Origin: Alkaliphilus flagellatus
GTDB lineage: Bacteria > Bacillota > Clostridia > Peptostreptococcales > Natronincolaceae
Length of the DNA: 64,000 nt
NCBI RefSeq assembly: GCF_018919215.1
Contig: NZ_JAHLQK010000002.1
Location: forward strand, 310,001 to 374,000
Reading direction: 5' to 3'
The notes under the pieces: generated by a model
What the model was told of the DNA's origin: nothing
What the model saw: only the letters and a program-made list of their open reading frames with translations
Database searches by the model: none
In this document: positions 9,031 to 17,096 of the stretch, one piece after another
How positions within the stretch are numbered: position 1 is the first letter of the stretch
Layout of the letters: each line of letters begins with the position of its first letter
Translations under genes and position numbers: made by a program

Positions 9031-9888
9031 TTATTGAACATGTACGACATGCTTCCTAGCCCTATAGTTTAAATAAGCCCCGGTTAAAATACAAAGTACA
9101 CCTAATGTGCTTAACAAATTAGGTATCTCTCTCCATAAGATAATTCCTATAAATATAGAAAATATAGTATTGCCATATGAATAAATAGATAAATCCCCTG
9201 CCTCTGCATAACGATAAGCATGGGTCATTAGATATTGAGCAAATGTTGAAAATACGCCCACGGCCAGTAAAGATATAAAAGATACTGTATCTGGCATAAC
9301 AAAATCACCTAATACCATAAAGGGTATAGTTATAATAGTCGATATTCCTGTAAAGTAAAATACAATCATATGAGGTGTATCAGTTAGTCTTAAATGACGT
9401 ATCATTGTGTATGCAGAAGCCGCAAATATTGAGGAAAGTATTCCTACTACTGCTGGTAAAATAGTATAGTTAAATTGAGGTTGAGCTATAAAAACCACGC
9501 CTATTAATGCTAATATGATAGCAGGAATTTGAAGCTTTTTAATTTTTTCGCCTAAAAACATAGCGGCTAAAATAATTATAAAGAAAGGGTTTAATTGGTT
9601 TAATACTACTGCATCAGCTAAGGGAAGATTAGCTATTGCATAAAAATAAAAAACAACTCCTAAAAAACCTAAAATAGCACGATAGGATAAATACTTAGGA
9701 TTATTTCCTCTAAAACTTTCCCCGGATTTAAAAATCATATATCCAGATACTACAAAACCGACTATATTTCTGAAAAATACCTTCTCCATTGTAGGTATAT
9801 TACCGGAGAACTTAACTGCGCCTGCCATTAATGCGAAAAATAAAGATGATGCTATCATATATAAAATACCTTTATTCCGATCTGTCAC
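9031..9888 (-). CDS. EamA/DMT-family transporter
   Basis: A 285-residue membrane protein with about ten hydrophobic segments in two EamA-type repeats (residues about 5-135 and 145-275), typical of the drug/metabolite transporter superfamily that exports amino acids or other metabolites. Conserved features include the FFRNIVG segment at the end of helix 2 and PLADAVVLNQLNPFF in helix 4. The start is GTG, behind a run of GGGGG. It is a single gene facing the thiolase. Substrate is not predictable. Its codon use matches its neighbours, unlike the second EamA gene at 15.3 kb. Confidence 0.82.
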   Translation of the reverse strand: MTDRNKGILYMIASSLFFALMAGAVKFSGNIPTMEKVFFRNIVGFVVSGYMIFKSGESFRGNNPKYLSYRAILGFLGVVFYFYAIANLPLADAVVLNQLNPFFIIILAAMFLGEKIKKLQIPAIILALIGVVFIAQPQFNYTILPAVVGILSSIFAASAYTMIRHLRLTDTPHMIVFYFTGISTIITIPFMVLGDFVMPDTVSFISLLAVGVFSTFAQYLMTHAYRYAEAGDLSIYSYGNTIFSIFIGIILWREIPNLLSTLGVLCILTGAYLNYRARKHVVHVQ

Positions 9889-10236
9889 GTTATTACCCCC
9901 TTACAAAACTTTGAAAAATCTTCTGTATATTATATTATGATATTATAGTTGAGATGGTACTGTAAAAAATGAAGAATTATATATCTAATATTTATAGAGT
10001 TTAATATATTTTAACAATTATTCATTATATATTATTATATAAAAATTTTAAGAGAAATTTAATATTTGATTAAGACCGCTTTAACATTATGCTGATATAA
10101 TTAAAATAAATCAAGTAGGAATGTTATTAAGTTGAAGAATTGATTTTAATATATGTACAAATATATAGATGAGAAATTGATAGTAAGTACATTAATTGGG
10201 TAATATTGTAATATATATAATGGGGGATGAAAGAGT
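9889..10236. other. Divergent intergenic region, very AT-rich
   Basis: These 348 nt separate two divergent genes and must carry both promoters. I see only weak candidates, such as TTGATA near 10177 with a poor -10 beyond it. No clear hairpin, repeat or small gene was found. Confidence 0.4.
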
Positions 10237-11400
10237 ATGTTAACAAACAAATATAAAATAATGATTATGACAGCTTCTGTAGGTTATGGACATGACCAGG
10301 CAGCTAAGGTTATAAAAAAACATCTATTAGATAAACACGATAATTTAGATATAGAGATTATTGATTTTATTGATATTTTTCCGTCTACAATTGGAAGTCT
10401 TATTAAGACAACCTATTTAAAGATGATAGATATGGTTCCTAGCTGGTATAATCTTTTATACCAAGGAACCATGAGACTTAATCAACAAAGCAAGGTAAGC
10501 AGTATATTTGCACATAAATATAAAAAGAAAGTCCTGACACTAATTGAAGCTTCAAACCCAGATGTGATTTTATTTACTAATCCTTTTCCATCAACTCTAG
10601 TATCGCATTTAAAAAGGAAAAACAAAATTAACACATATACTGCGAGTATAATTACTGACTATACTGCTCATAGCGTGTGGCTTGACTCTACTATTGACAG
10701 CTACTTTGTTGGCAGCAATATTTTAAAACAAGAGATGATAGATAGAGGTATAGAAGGTTCAAAGATACGTGTAACAGGAATACCTATTGAAGGTAAATTT
10801 AATACACCAGTTAATAGGGAAGAAAAAATGATAGAATTAGGCTTAGATGTGGATGTACCTACTGTATTAATTATGGGCGGTGGTCTAGGATTAGGATCGA
10901 TAGAAGAGGTTCTAAAAACTACAGATAAAATTAATAAACCCTTACAGCTAATAGTAGTTGCAGGTAAAAATCAATCTTTAAAGGAAGAACTAGAAAATAG
11001 GATATATAATCCGAAGCATAATGTAAAGATACTAGGATTTTGTGATAATGTTCATGAGTTGATGGAATGCTCGCATCTTTTAGTTTCAAAGGCTGGAGGG
11101 CTAACAATGACAGAAGCAGTTACTAAAGAGCTACCAGTATTAGTTTTTGATCCTATACCAGGTCAAGAAGTGAAAAATGCTCAATACTTTTCAGATATAG
11201 GGGCAGCAATGTATCTAAAAGATTTAAATGAAATAAGAGATGCCATTGAAGAACTATTGTATGAAAGCCCACAAAAGAGAGAAAAGATGGTAAAATGTTG
11301 TTCTGTAATTCGTAAACCACATGCTGCAGAAGATGTTTCGAAATTTATATTAAAAAAAATAGACAATAGAGCTTTTAAAAAAACTCCTATGATTAAGTAG
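10237..11400 (+). CDS. MGDG-synthase/UgtP-type diacylglycerol glycosyltransferase
   Basis: A 387-residue family-28 glycosyltransferase that should transfer a hexose from UDP-sugar to diacylglycerol at the inner face of the membrane. The N-terminal domain has the GYGHDQAA motif near residue 17, typical of monogalactosyldiacylglycerol synthase-like proteins. The C-terminal nucleotide-sugar domain shows MGGGLGLGS near residue 215 and the SKAGGLTMTEA motif near 284. Ribosome site GGGGGATGA. It is monocistronic, and its terminator overlaps the stop codon. Processive activity, as in Bacillus UgtP, is inferred only. Confidence 0.85.
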   Translation: MLTNKYKIMIMTASVGYGHDQAAKVIKKHLLDKHDNLDIEIIDFIDIFPSTIGSLIKTTYLKMIDMVPSWYNLLYQGTMRLNQQSKVSSIFAHKYKKKVLTLIEASNPDVILFTNPFPSTLVSHLKRKNKINTYTASIITDYTAHSVWLDSTIDSYFVGSNILKQEMIDRGIEGSKIRVTGIPIEGKFNTPVNREEKMIELGLDVDVPTVLIMGGGLGLGSIEEVLKTTDKINKPLQLIVVAGKNQSLKEELENRIYNPKHNVKILGFCDNVHELMECSHLLVSKAGGLTMTEAVTKELPVLVFDPIPGQEVKNAQYFSDIGAAMYLKDLNEIRDAIEELLYESPQKREKMVKCCSVIRKPHAAEDVSKFILKKIDNRAFKKTPMIK

Positions 11401-11412
11401 GAGTTTTTTTAT
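11379..11412 (+). terminator. Intrinsic terminator overlapping the glycosyltransferase stop
   Basis: AAAACTCCTA pairs with TAGGAGTTTTTTT. The left arm lies inside the last codons of the gene. Confidence 0.85.
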
Positions 11413-11460
11413 GGTGGTGCCCAGCATGGATGATAACTTGCTGTCCTCTTGTATTTTTTC

Positions 11461-12690
11461 TTAATTATTAATGTTTGAAGTAATCGCGGAAATTAGTTTT
11501 TTAGGATTAACTATTTTCATATTTTTACCTTCATATTTATTATCTTGTTTTACCCCATCAAGTGTGTCTCCAGTTGATAAAGCTAAATTCCAAAATACAT
11601 CTGGAGTTATATCTGGATTTACTTCACATGCCAACGCATATAGTCCACTAATGTATGGTATAACCATACTCCACGCACCTTTACTATACATTACATACTC
11701 ATCTTTTCCAGTTGGGCTGGCTAACCATCTTGCATCCATAGGTACCATTAATATATCCTCTGCTGAATCATATGGTTCCAGATAATAATCTGCACTATAT
11801 GATTCTATATACTTTGGATCAGACATTGGATTCCTGTTGAGTCCAGCAAAGTGAAGATTATCAGTGTCAAAAAGTCGTGCTGTCACAATAAATATGTTTT
11901 CTTGTCTTGCTTTTTCAATAGCATTGTAAATTGCTTCTGCATTTTTGCTGTTTGGATCCCAACCAGATGATATTGATACTACTTTGATTTTGTTGTCTTC
12001 TGGTAAATCTTTATTTATTTCAATCATTCTTTCTATAGCGTTTGCTAGGTGTATATATCCATTTTCATACTCTGTATCCTCGTCTAAATATGCAATATAG
12101 TATATGTTGGCATCAGGAGCTACCCCTACATCTTTTCCACATAGTATTGATGTTATAGGTGTTCCATGATAGTGAGCTGGTCCATCCATATCAAATATCT
12201 CTTCATATACTTTTATATTATCTTTAAATTCTTTATGGTCTACCAATAAGCGCCCATCAATTATCCCTACATTTACACCTTTTCCAGTAATCTTTTCTTT
12301 GTGCAGATAATCAATATCTAGTCCTGGTTGTTTACCATACTTTATAATAGTTTCTATATCAAATCCGTCGGGAAGCTTTTTTGGCCATTTTGTTTGACTA
12401 TCAAATATAAATTGTTCAAAATTTACTTGTGTTAAATCTAAGTCAGATATATCATATCCCCTTAACTCATATCTGCCTCTATTTTCATCAAAAACTTCCT
12501 TAATATCTAATAATTTTCCTCTATTATAATTTATGGGTTCTGGATATACTTCTATTTTTTGTTCAAAGTTCTGTTTCTCTCCTGAATCAAATTTTTCAGT
12601 TATAGACTGAATTGCTTGGCTTTCACACCCTACAAAAACTGTACTAATTACTACAATAATTAATACTATACTTAATAATTTGTTTCTCAC
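11461..12690 (-). CDS. Subtilase (S8) lipoprotein, first of two paralogues
   Basis: A 409-residue exported protease-like lipoprotein. The signal peptide ends at Cys22 in VFVGC. A linker with an aspartate/leucine-rich stretch (about 75-95) precedes the S8 fold. Catalytic Asp145 (GIIDG), His175 (HGT) and Ser341 (WSMVIP, four residues before the conserved Pro) are present. The oxyanion-hole Asn, normally in SAGN, reads TARL at about residue 273. Two tandem in-frame ribosome-site/GTG units precede the gene; I chose the inner GTG at 12690 because it gives a standard signal peptide. It is about as long as, and clearly similar to, the gene at 45.4 kb. Substrate unknown. Confidence 0.82.
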   Translation of the reverse strand: MRNKLLSIVLIIVVISTVFVGCESQAIQSITEKFDSGEKQNFEQKIEVYPEPINYNRGKLLDIKEVFDENRGRYELRGYDISDLDLTQVNFEQFIFDSQTKWPKKLPDGFDIETIIKYGKQPGLDIDYLHKEKITGKGVNVGIIDGRLLVDHKEFKDNIKVYEEIFDMDGPAHYHGTPITSILCGKDVGVAPDANIYYIAYLDEDTEYENGYIHLANAIERMIEINKDLPEDNKIKVVSISSGWDPNSKNAEAIYNAIEKARQENIFIVTARLFDTDNLHFAGLNRNPMSDPKYIESYSADYYLEPYDSAEDILMVPMDARWLASPTGKDEYVMYSKGAWSMVIPYISGLYALACEVNPDITPDVFWNLALSTGDTLDGVKQDNKYEGKNMKIVNPKKLISAITSNINN

Positions 12691-12727
12691 TCTAATACCC
12701 CCTTTGTTTCCCACTCTAGTACCCCCT
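12680..12727 (-). repeat. 24-bp in-frame tandem duplication of a ribosome site and start codon
   Basis: Two adjacent 24-nt units (12704-12727 and 12680-12703, minus strand) differ at two positions. Each holds AGGGGG, a 7-nt spacer and a GTG followed by Arg/Gly, Asn and Lys codons. Because 24 is a multiple of three, both GTGs are in the same frame as the subtilase lipoprotein. Confidence 0.9.
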
Positions 12728-13021
12728 TCAAGATTATTTAACAACAAAACATTTACCTAATTATACCAATAAAAGAACAAGAAGTCTACGCTCTTTGTTG
12801 CTTTAATTGATTTAACCCTGAAACTTCCAACTTATCTACTTGTGTCTCCACATTTAATGGGATACCAATATGTATGATTATATTTATTTTTTCAATACAT
12901 AATGATTGTTTAATAGATAGAATCTATTTTTAATTCTTTATTCCCTATGCTATATTGAAATTATTCAGATATTGTATAAATATTTAACGATTTTATTTAA
13001 TTTAAAGGGAGGACTTACCAA
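12728..13021. other. Divergent intergenic region
   Basis: About 290 nt between the subtilase lipoprotein and the C_GCAxxG_C_C gene. On the minus strand TATAAT lies near 12757 without a good -35 box. No strong hairpin or reading frame was seen. Confidence 0.35.
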
Positions 13022-13486
13022 ATGAAAAAAGAAATAAGTATACGAAAAGTTAAAGAGGACGCAGAGGCTTTATATAGAAAGGGAGACTTTTTTTGTTCTG
13101 AAGCTATAGTTAGTTCTATTAGAGATAACTTTGAAATTGATATGCCTGAAGAAATGGTGGCTATGGCATCTGGATTTCCTATAGGAATTGGTAAGTCAAA
13201 GTGTGTCTGTGGGGCTGTATCAGGCGGAATTATGTGTCTTGGATACTTCTTTGGAAGAACAAAGGGTGGAGACACTAAGGTTCAAAACACCTTAGCACTT
13301 GCTAATGAATTACAAGAGAGCTTTAAAAGCAACCATAAGGTTTTATGTTGTAAGGTATTAACACATGGAATGGATATGGGTTCAGGAGAGCATAAAGAAC
13401 AATGTATTTCTTTTACAGGTGAAATAGCAGAAAAAGCAGCTGAGATTATAGCTAGAGAATTAAACATTGTAAATATCGATAAATAA
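13022..13486 (+). CDS. C_GCAxxG_C_C family redox-type protein
   Basis: A 154-residue protein of the family named for its cysteine pattern. Cys at FFCSEA (about residue 27), CVCGAVSGG (about 60-68), CC near 108 and a late Cys in EQCISF near 127 match the C-GCAxxG-C-C arrangement. Members are cytosolic and thought to bind a metal cluster or do redox chemistry; no function is established. AAGGGAGGA precedes the ATG. It is joined to a TDT-family transporter gene that starts 14 nt later, so the two are probably co-expressed. Confidence 0.82.
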   Translation: MKKEISIRKVKEDAEALYRKGDFFCSEAIVSSIRDNFEIDMPEEMVAMASGFPIGIGKSKCVCGAVSGGIMCLGYFFGRTKGGDTKVQNTLALANELQESFKSNHKVLCCKVLTHGMDMGSGEHKEQCISFTGEIAEKAAEIIARELNIVNIDK

Positions 13487-13499
13487 TGGGGTGATGGAT

Positions 13500-14438
13500 A
13501 TGGGGCAAATCGTTAAAAAAGTACCTATACCAATGGCAGGCTTAATGCTAGGTTTAGCTGCATTAGGCAACTTAATTCAATCCTATGGAGATATGTATAG
13601 AAATATATTGGGAGGAGTATCGGCAGTCTTGCTACTTTTACTTATAATAAAGATAGTTACAGACCCTAATGGAGTAAAAGAGAGCATGGATAACCCAGTT
13701 GTGGCTAGTGTAAGTCCTACTTTATCAATGGGAATTATGCTTCTAGCTACTTATATTAAACCATATTTTCCTTCTGTTTCCTATGGAATATGGTTAGTAG
13801 GGCTTGGATTACATGTTGTTTTAATACTTTACTTTACAAAGAGATACCTGTTAAGTTTTAATATTAAAGAGGTTTTCCCAAGCTGGTTTATTGTTTATGT
13901 AGGAATTGTGGTAGGAAGCGTAACTGCACCTGCTTATAATCAAGCCGTAATTGGACAGTATTTATTTTGGTTCGGATTTATTAGCTATATAATACTACTT
14001 CCAATAGTTATATATAGGGTTGTAAAGGTAAAGGAAATTCCGGACCCTGCACTACCTACTATGGCTATATTTGCGGCACCTGCTAGTCTTTGTTTAGCTG
14101 GATATATAAATTCTTTCCCGAATAAAAATATGGGTATTGTAGGATTTCTAGCGGCATTATCCTTAATTATGTTAGCAGTAGCCCTATTATATATGCCAAA
14201 ACTATTAAAGCTTCCTTTTTATCCTAGTTACTCTTCATATACCTTCCCATTTGTAATTAGTGGAGTTGCAATTAAGCTTACTAATGGATTTTTAGCGAAG
14301 TCTGGCAATACGATAGCTTGGTTAAAACCTATCGTGAAGTTTGAGGAAGTTATTGCCGTATTATTTGTATTATATGTATTGACTAAATATATTCAATTCC
14401 TATTCTCAAGTCCAAAGGCAACAGCTGTAAAAGCTTAA
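13500..14438 (+). CDS. TDT-family (SLAC1/TehA-like) transporter
   Basis: A membrane protein of about 312 residues with about ten hydrophobic helices and the opening KVPIPMAGLMLGLAALGN typical of the tellurite-resistance/dicarboxylate transporter (TDT) family, which passes anions. A GTG at 13491 and ATG at 13494 are also in frame, but they overlap the ribosome site GGGGTG; the ATG at 13500 has correct spacing. It follows the C_GCAxxG_C_C gene in an operon and has its own terminator. Substrate is not predictable. A copy of its 3' tail and terminator survives at 17.0 kb. Confidence 0.8.
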   Translation: MGQIVKKVPIPMAGLMLGLAALGNLIQSYGDMYRNILGGVSAVLLLLLIIKIVTDPNGVKESMDNPVVASVSPTLSMGIMLLATYIKPYFPSVSYGIWLVGLGLHVVLILYFTKRYLLSFNIKEVFPSWFIVYVGIVVGSVTAPAYNQAVIGQYLFWFGFISYIILLPIVIYRVVKVKEIPDPALPTMAIFAAPASLCLAGYINSFPNKNMGIVGFLAALSLIMLAVALLYMPKLLKLPFYPSYSSYTFPFVISGVAIKLTNGFLAKSGNTIAWLKPIVKFEEVIAVLFVLYVLTKYIQFLFSSPKATAVKA

Positions 14439-14473
14439 TAGGTTTGAAATAAAAATATAGTGTAATACTTTAA

Positions 14474-14510
14474 AACCACCCTAAGAGTAAATATATAGGG
14501 TGGCTTTTTC
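14474..14510 (+). terminator. Intrinsic terminator after the TDT gene
   Basis: AACCACCCTA pairs with TAGGGTGGC, then TTTTTC. A diverged copy of this terminator is found at 17044-17081. Confidence 0.8.
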
Positions 14511-14572
14511 TATTCTCACATTATAATCCTTCCTAGACTGTAAATGCTACCCTCATAACGAATACATCATTT

Positions 14573-15121
14573 TTAGTAGTAATAAATTATATTTGTAAAC
14601 TCAACCACCGTATCCAAATTATTGATATAGGTATGCGGAAGGGAGCAGTCAAATTGGATAGAGTCACCTTCTTGGAGCACATATTTCTCTGTAGTCAGCT
14701 GAATCGTCAATTCACCCCGAATTACAAAAATGTATTCCTGAGTTTTAGGATTATGACCGTCAGAGTTATGCTTACAATGAGGCTGCAACTCAACCTTAAA
14801 TAATTCAAAACTTCGGTTGGGATCGGTGGTGTAGTAACAGTAGGAGACAAAGGAATTCTTATTTTCTGACTGCTTCTTACAGTCGCTCTTGCGGATGACA
14901 ACGGCATCGTCCATTGGAGAATCAATCAGTCGGGTATAAGGCACATTCAGACCGATGGCAATCTTCCAAATTGTGTTGATGGTTGGATTAGACTCACCTT
15001 TCTCTATCTGAGAGAGCATTACCTTACTGACACCTGACAACTCGGATAATTGACCGAGACTAAGATTGCGATCTGTTCTTAATCTCTTTAAATTTGTAGA
15101 AATTATATAATTTAAGTTCAT
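14573..15121 (-). CDS. XRE-family regulator with C-terminal cupin domain
   Basis: A 182-residue transcription factor. An N-terminal helix-turn-helix (about residues 8-62, LGQLSELSGVSKVMLSQIEK) is followed by a cupin sensor domain (about 105-180, with PHCKHNSDGH and the LEEGDSIQF-like LQEGDSIQF stretch). A longer open frame extends upstream, but AGGAGG lies 7 nt before the ATG at 15121. It is divergent from an EamA exporter, a frequent arrangement in which the cupin senses the exported metabolite and the regulator acts on the shared promoter. Codon use is richer in G and C than in the flanks, suggesting transfer. Confidence 0.85.
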   Translation of the reverse strand: MNLNYIISTNLKRLRTDRNLSLGQLSELSGVSKVMLSQIEKGESNPTINTIWKIAIGLNVPYTRLIDSPMDDAVVIRKSDCKKQSENKNSFVSYCYYTTDPNRSFELFKVELQPHCKHNSDGHNPKTQEYIFVIRGELTIQLTTEKYVLQEGDSIQFDCSLPHTYINNLDTVVEFTNIIYYY

Positions 15122-15134
15122 AGAAATCCTCCTA

Positions 15135-15163
15135 TTGACAAATATATTGTACATTTGTATAAT
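15135..15163 (+). promoter_or_regulatory. Consensus promoter with internal inverted repeat for the EamA exporter
   Basis: TTGACA (15135-15140), exactly 17 nt, TATAAT (15158-15163): a perfect consensus. The spacer carries ACAAAT-N9-ATTTGT (about 15138-15158), an inverted repeat overlapping both elements, a probable operator for the divergent XRE-cupin regulator. The initiation site would be near 15170, about 90 nt before the exporter. Confidence 0.8.
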
Positions 15164-15259
15164 ATATCTAACGTTTAATAAAGCGAATGATTGTAAAATA
15201 TATTGTAGCAGATTGCCATCTAGATTGCAAGCGAAAAGGCAGTTCGAAAGGAGACCATT

Positions 15260-16138
15260 ATGAAGAAGGCAAGGATTCAATTTGTGTTGTCAATGCTGAT
15301 TGTAGGAAGCATGGGTTTGTTCGTTAGGAACATTCCATTTTCATCTGCTCAGATTGCACTGGTAAGAGGCATATTGGGCTGCGTATTTATATTTGTGTTT
15401 AGCTTACTGTCAAGTCAGAAAGTCAGTGGAGAGAAAATAAAAGCAAACCGATGGATTTTGATTGCTTCTGGTATTGCACTTGGAGTGAACTGGATTTTTC
15501 TTTTTCAGGCCTATAAGTACACAACCATATCTAATGCGACCATCTGCTATTACTTCGCTCCTGTACTTGTGATGATTATGTCTCCATTGATTTTGAAAGA
15601 GTCACTGAATGCGTTAAAGGTGATGTGTATCGTTGCTGCCTTAGTTGGGCTAGTTTGTATTGCAGGGGTAAGCCAGACATTAGGTCAAAATGATTTTGTA
15701 GGTATTCTGTACGGTCTTGGAGCGGCGGTTCTATATGCAACTGTCATATTCTTAAATAAGCGATTGAAGGATATTACAGGAATTGAAAGCTCTATTGTGC
15801 AATTGGGGATTGCAGCTGTATCACTGCTTCCGTATGTGCTTCTGGTCGATGGGGTCCAGCTTGACAAAATGACAGTAAAGCCGATTGTGTTGCTTTTGAT
15901 TGTAGGTGTCGTACATACCGGAGTTGTCTACCTATTATATTTTTCGTCTATGAGAGAACTTCCTGGTCAGAGCATAGCAGCTCTAAGTTATATTGATCCA
16001 GTAGTCGCTATAATTTTAGCTACCATATTTCTGCATGAAAAAATGACGATAGTGCAGCTAATCGGTGGCATTCTTATACTTGGGGCAACCTTTGTCAATG
16101 AGATATATGGGCAAAGAAAAAAATATTGTAGGAGGTGA
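15260..16138 (+). CDS. EamA/DMT-family exporter, foreign-looking
   Basis: A 292-residue protein with ten predicted helices in two EamA repeats (about 5-135 and 145-280), the drug/metabolite transporter fold. AAAGGAGA precedes the ATG. It uses CTG and TTG leucine codons freely, whereas its neighbours mostly use TTA, CTA and CTT. Its divergent partner is the XRE-cupin regulator. The gene ends in AGGAGGTGA, which would have been the ribosome site for a further gene, now cut short. Substrate unknown; export of an amino acid or drug is typical of this pairing. Confidence 0.85.
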   Translation: MKKARIQFVLSMLIVGSMGLFVRNIPFSSAQIALVRGILGCVFIFVFSLLSSQKVSGEKIKANRWILIASGIALGVNWIFLFQAYKYTTISNATICYYFAPVLVMIMSPLILKESLNALKVMCIVAALVGLVCIAGVSQTLGQNDFVGILYGLGAAVLYATVIFLNKRLKDITGIESSIVQLGIAAVSLLPYVLLVDGVQLDKMTVKPIVLLLIVGVVHTGVVYLLYFSSMRELPGQSIAALSYIDPVVAIILATIFLHEKMTIVQLIGGILILGATFVNEIYGQRKKYCRR

Positions 16139-16141
16139 GTT

Positions 16142-16207
16142 ATGTTGGTGAGACCTCAATTAAACAACTGGACTTGCGAACTACTGCAATATAGTACTAC
16201 AATATAA
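16142..16207 (+). pseudogene. 5' stub of a lost gene at the end of the foreign cassette
   Basis: A perfect AGGAGGTGA ribosome site, coupled to the exporter stop, leads to an ATG and a 21-codon reading frame (MLVRPQLNNWTCELLQ, then five more residues). From about 16184 the DNA matches the sequence at 21558, so the frame is cut by a junction. I read it as the first codons of a third cassette gene whose remainder was lost. The family is not recognisable. Confidence 0.5.
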
Positions 16208-16244
16208 ATTATATAGAATTTTCAAAAAATATGGAGGGATTTTT

Positions 16245-16811
16245 ATGACTAGAGAAAAAGCTTTAGCAATACTAAAGAAGTATGTAGAAAGTGAAAGTCT
16301 TATGAAGCACGCATTAGCAGTAGAAGCAGGTATGCTTGGATATGCTAAAAAACTTAATGAAAATGTTGACAAATGGAGCGTTACAGGATTAGTACATGAC
16401 ATTGATTTTGAAAAATATCCAGATGAGCATCCCTATAAAGGATTAGAAATATTAAAGGAAGAAGGGTTTGAAGAAGATATTATATATGCAGTAAAGGGAC
16501 ATGCAAACTATACAGATACAGAAAGAAAAAGTAATTTAGATAAGGCTCTTTATAGTGTAGATGAGCTGGCTAGCTTTATAGTTGCATGTGTATTAGTTAG
16601 ACCTTCAAGAAGCTTTGATGATTTAGAAGTAAAATCTGTAAAGAAGAAGTTAAAGGACAAAGCCTTTGCTAGAGCTATAAGCCGAGAGGATATTACTAGA
16701 GGTGCAGAGGAGTTTGGTATTGACTTAACAGAGCATATAGAAAATATGATAGGCTTTTTAAGAGATAGGGAAAAAGAGCTTAAAGAAATGGGTTTAAGTT
16801 TGATAGATTAA
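16245..16811 (+). CDS. HD-domain protein (HDIG-type hydrolase)
   Basis: A 188-residue cytosolic protein with the metal-binding pattern of HD phosphohydrolases: HAL near residue 22, HDID near 51-54, GHAN near 86 and a late Asp in SVDEL near 106. This matches the short HDIG-related hydrolases found alone in many Clostridia, probably acting on a phosphoester or nucleotide. Substrate unknown. ATGGAGGGAT precedes the ATG. A collapsed remnant of this locus, including flanking DNA, is at 21556-21822. Confidence 0.82.
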   Translation: MTREKALAILKKYVESESLMKHALAVEAGMLGYAKKLNENVDKWSVTGLVHDIDFEKYPDEHPYKGLEILKEEGFEEDIIYAVKGHANYTDTERKSNLDKALYSVDELASFIVACVLVRPSRSFDDLEVKSVKKKLKDKAFARAISREDITRGAEEFGIDLTEHIENMIGFLRDREKELKEMGLSLID

Positions 16812-16850
16812 TAGAATAAAACATTTGATTAATAGTAATTAAACTTAAGG

Positions 16851-16897
16851 AGACTTAAGATAGAAATGTACTAATTTGTATCTTAAGTCTTTTTTTA
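16851..16897 (+). terminator. Intrinsic terminator after the HD gene
   Basis: AGACTTAAGATA (16851-16862) and TATCTTAAGTCT (16879-16890) make a perfect 12-bp stem followed by seven T. A second hairpin, GTCGATGC-AACA-GCATCAGAC with a T-rich tail, lies at about 16913-16943. Confidence 0.9.
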
Positions 16898-16964
16898 TTG
16901 AGTGGGCCATGAGTCGATGCAACAGCATCAGACGAATTTTTTTATTAAAATGCTTTATTTGAAT

Positions 16965-17081
16965 TAGTAGTATAATATATAAAAAAGAACAGGTGATTTT
17001 TTATGCAAACAGTAAAAGCTTAATAAGTTTAAAATATAATCATAAAAAACCGTCCTAACATAGATATAGGATGGTTTTTTC
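16965..17081 (+). other. Recombination scar: TetR-type 5' end joined to a TDT-type 3' end
   Basis: From about 16965 to 17007 the sequence matches the promoter/leader and first two codons of the TetR gene at 21783-21828. It then continues with ACAGTAAAAGCTTAATA and a hairpin terminator (17044-17081) that match the last codons, stop and terminator of the TDT gene at 14421-14510. The only reading frame left is six codons (MQTVKA). No gene is encoded here. Confidence 0.7.
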
Positions 17082-17096
17082 AATTGAATAAAAAAC

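Noticed and set aside
15122-15280. 53-residue N-terminal extension of the XRE-cupin regulator
   Set aside because: It covers the divergent promoter and has no ribosome site, whereas AGGAGG precedes the ATG at 15121.
16913-16943. GATGC-AACA-GCATC hairpin as a mobile repeat
   Set aside because: A weak resemblance to a stretch near 2860 was seen, but the match is short, and the hairpin with its T-rich tail fits a second terminator.
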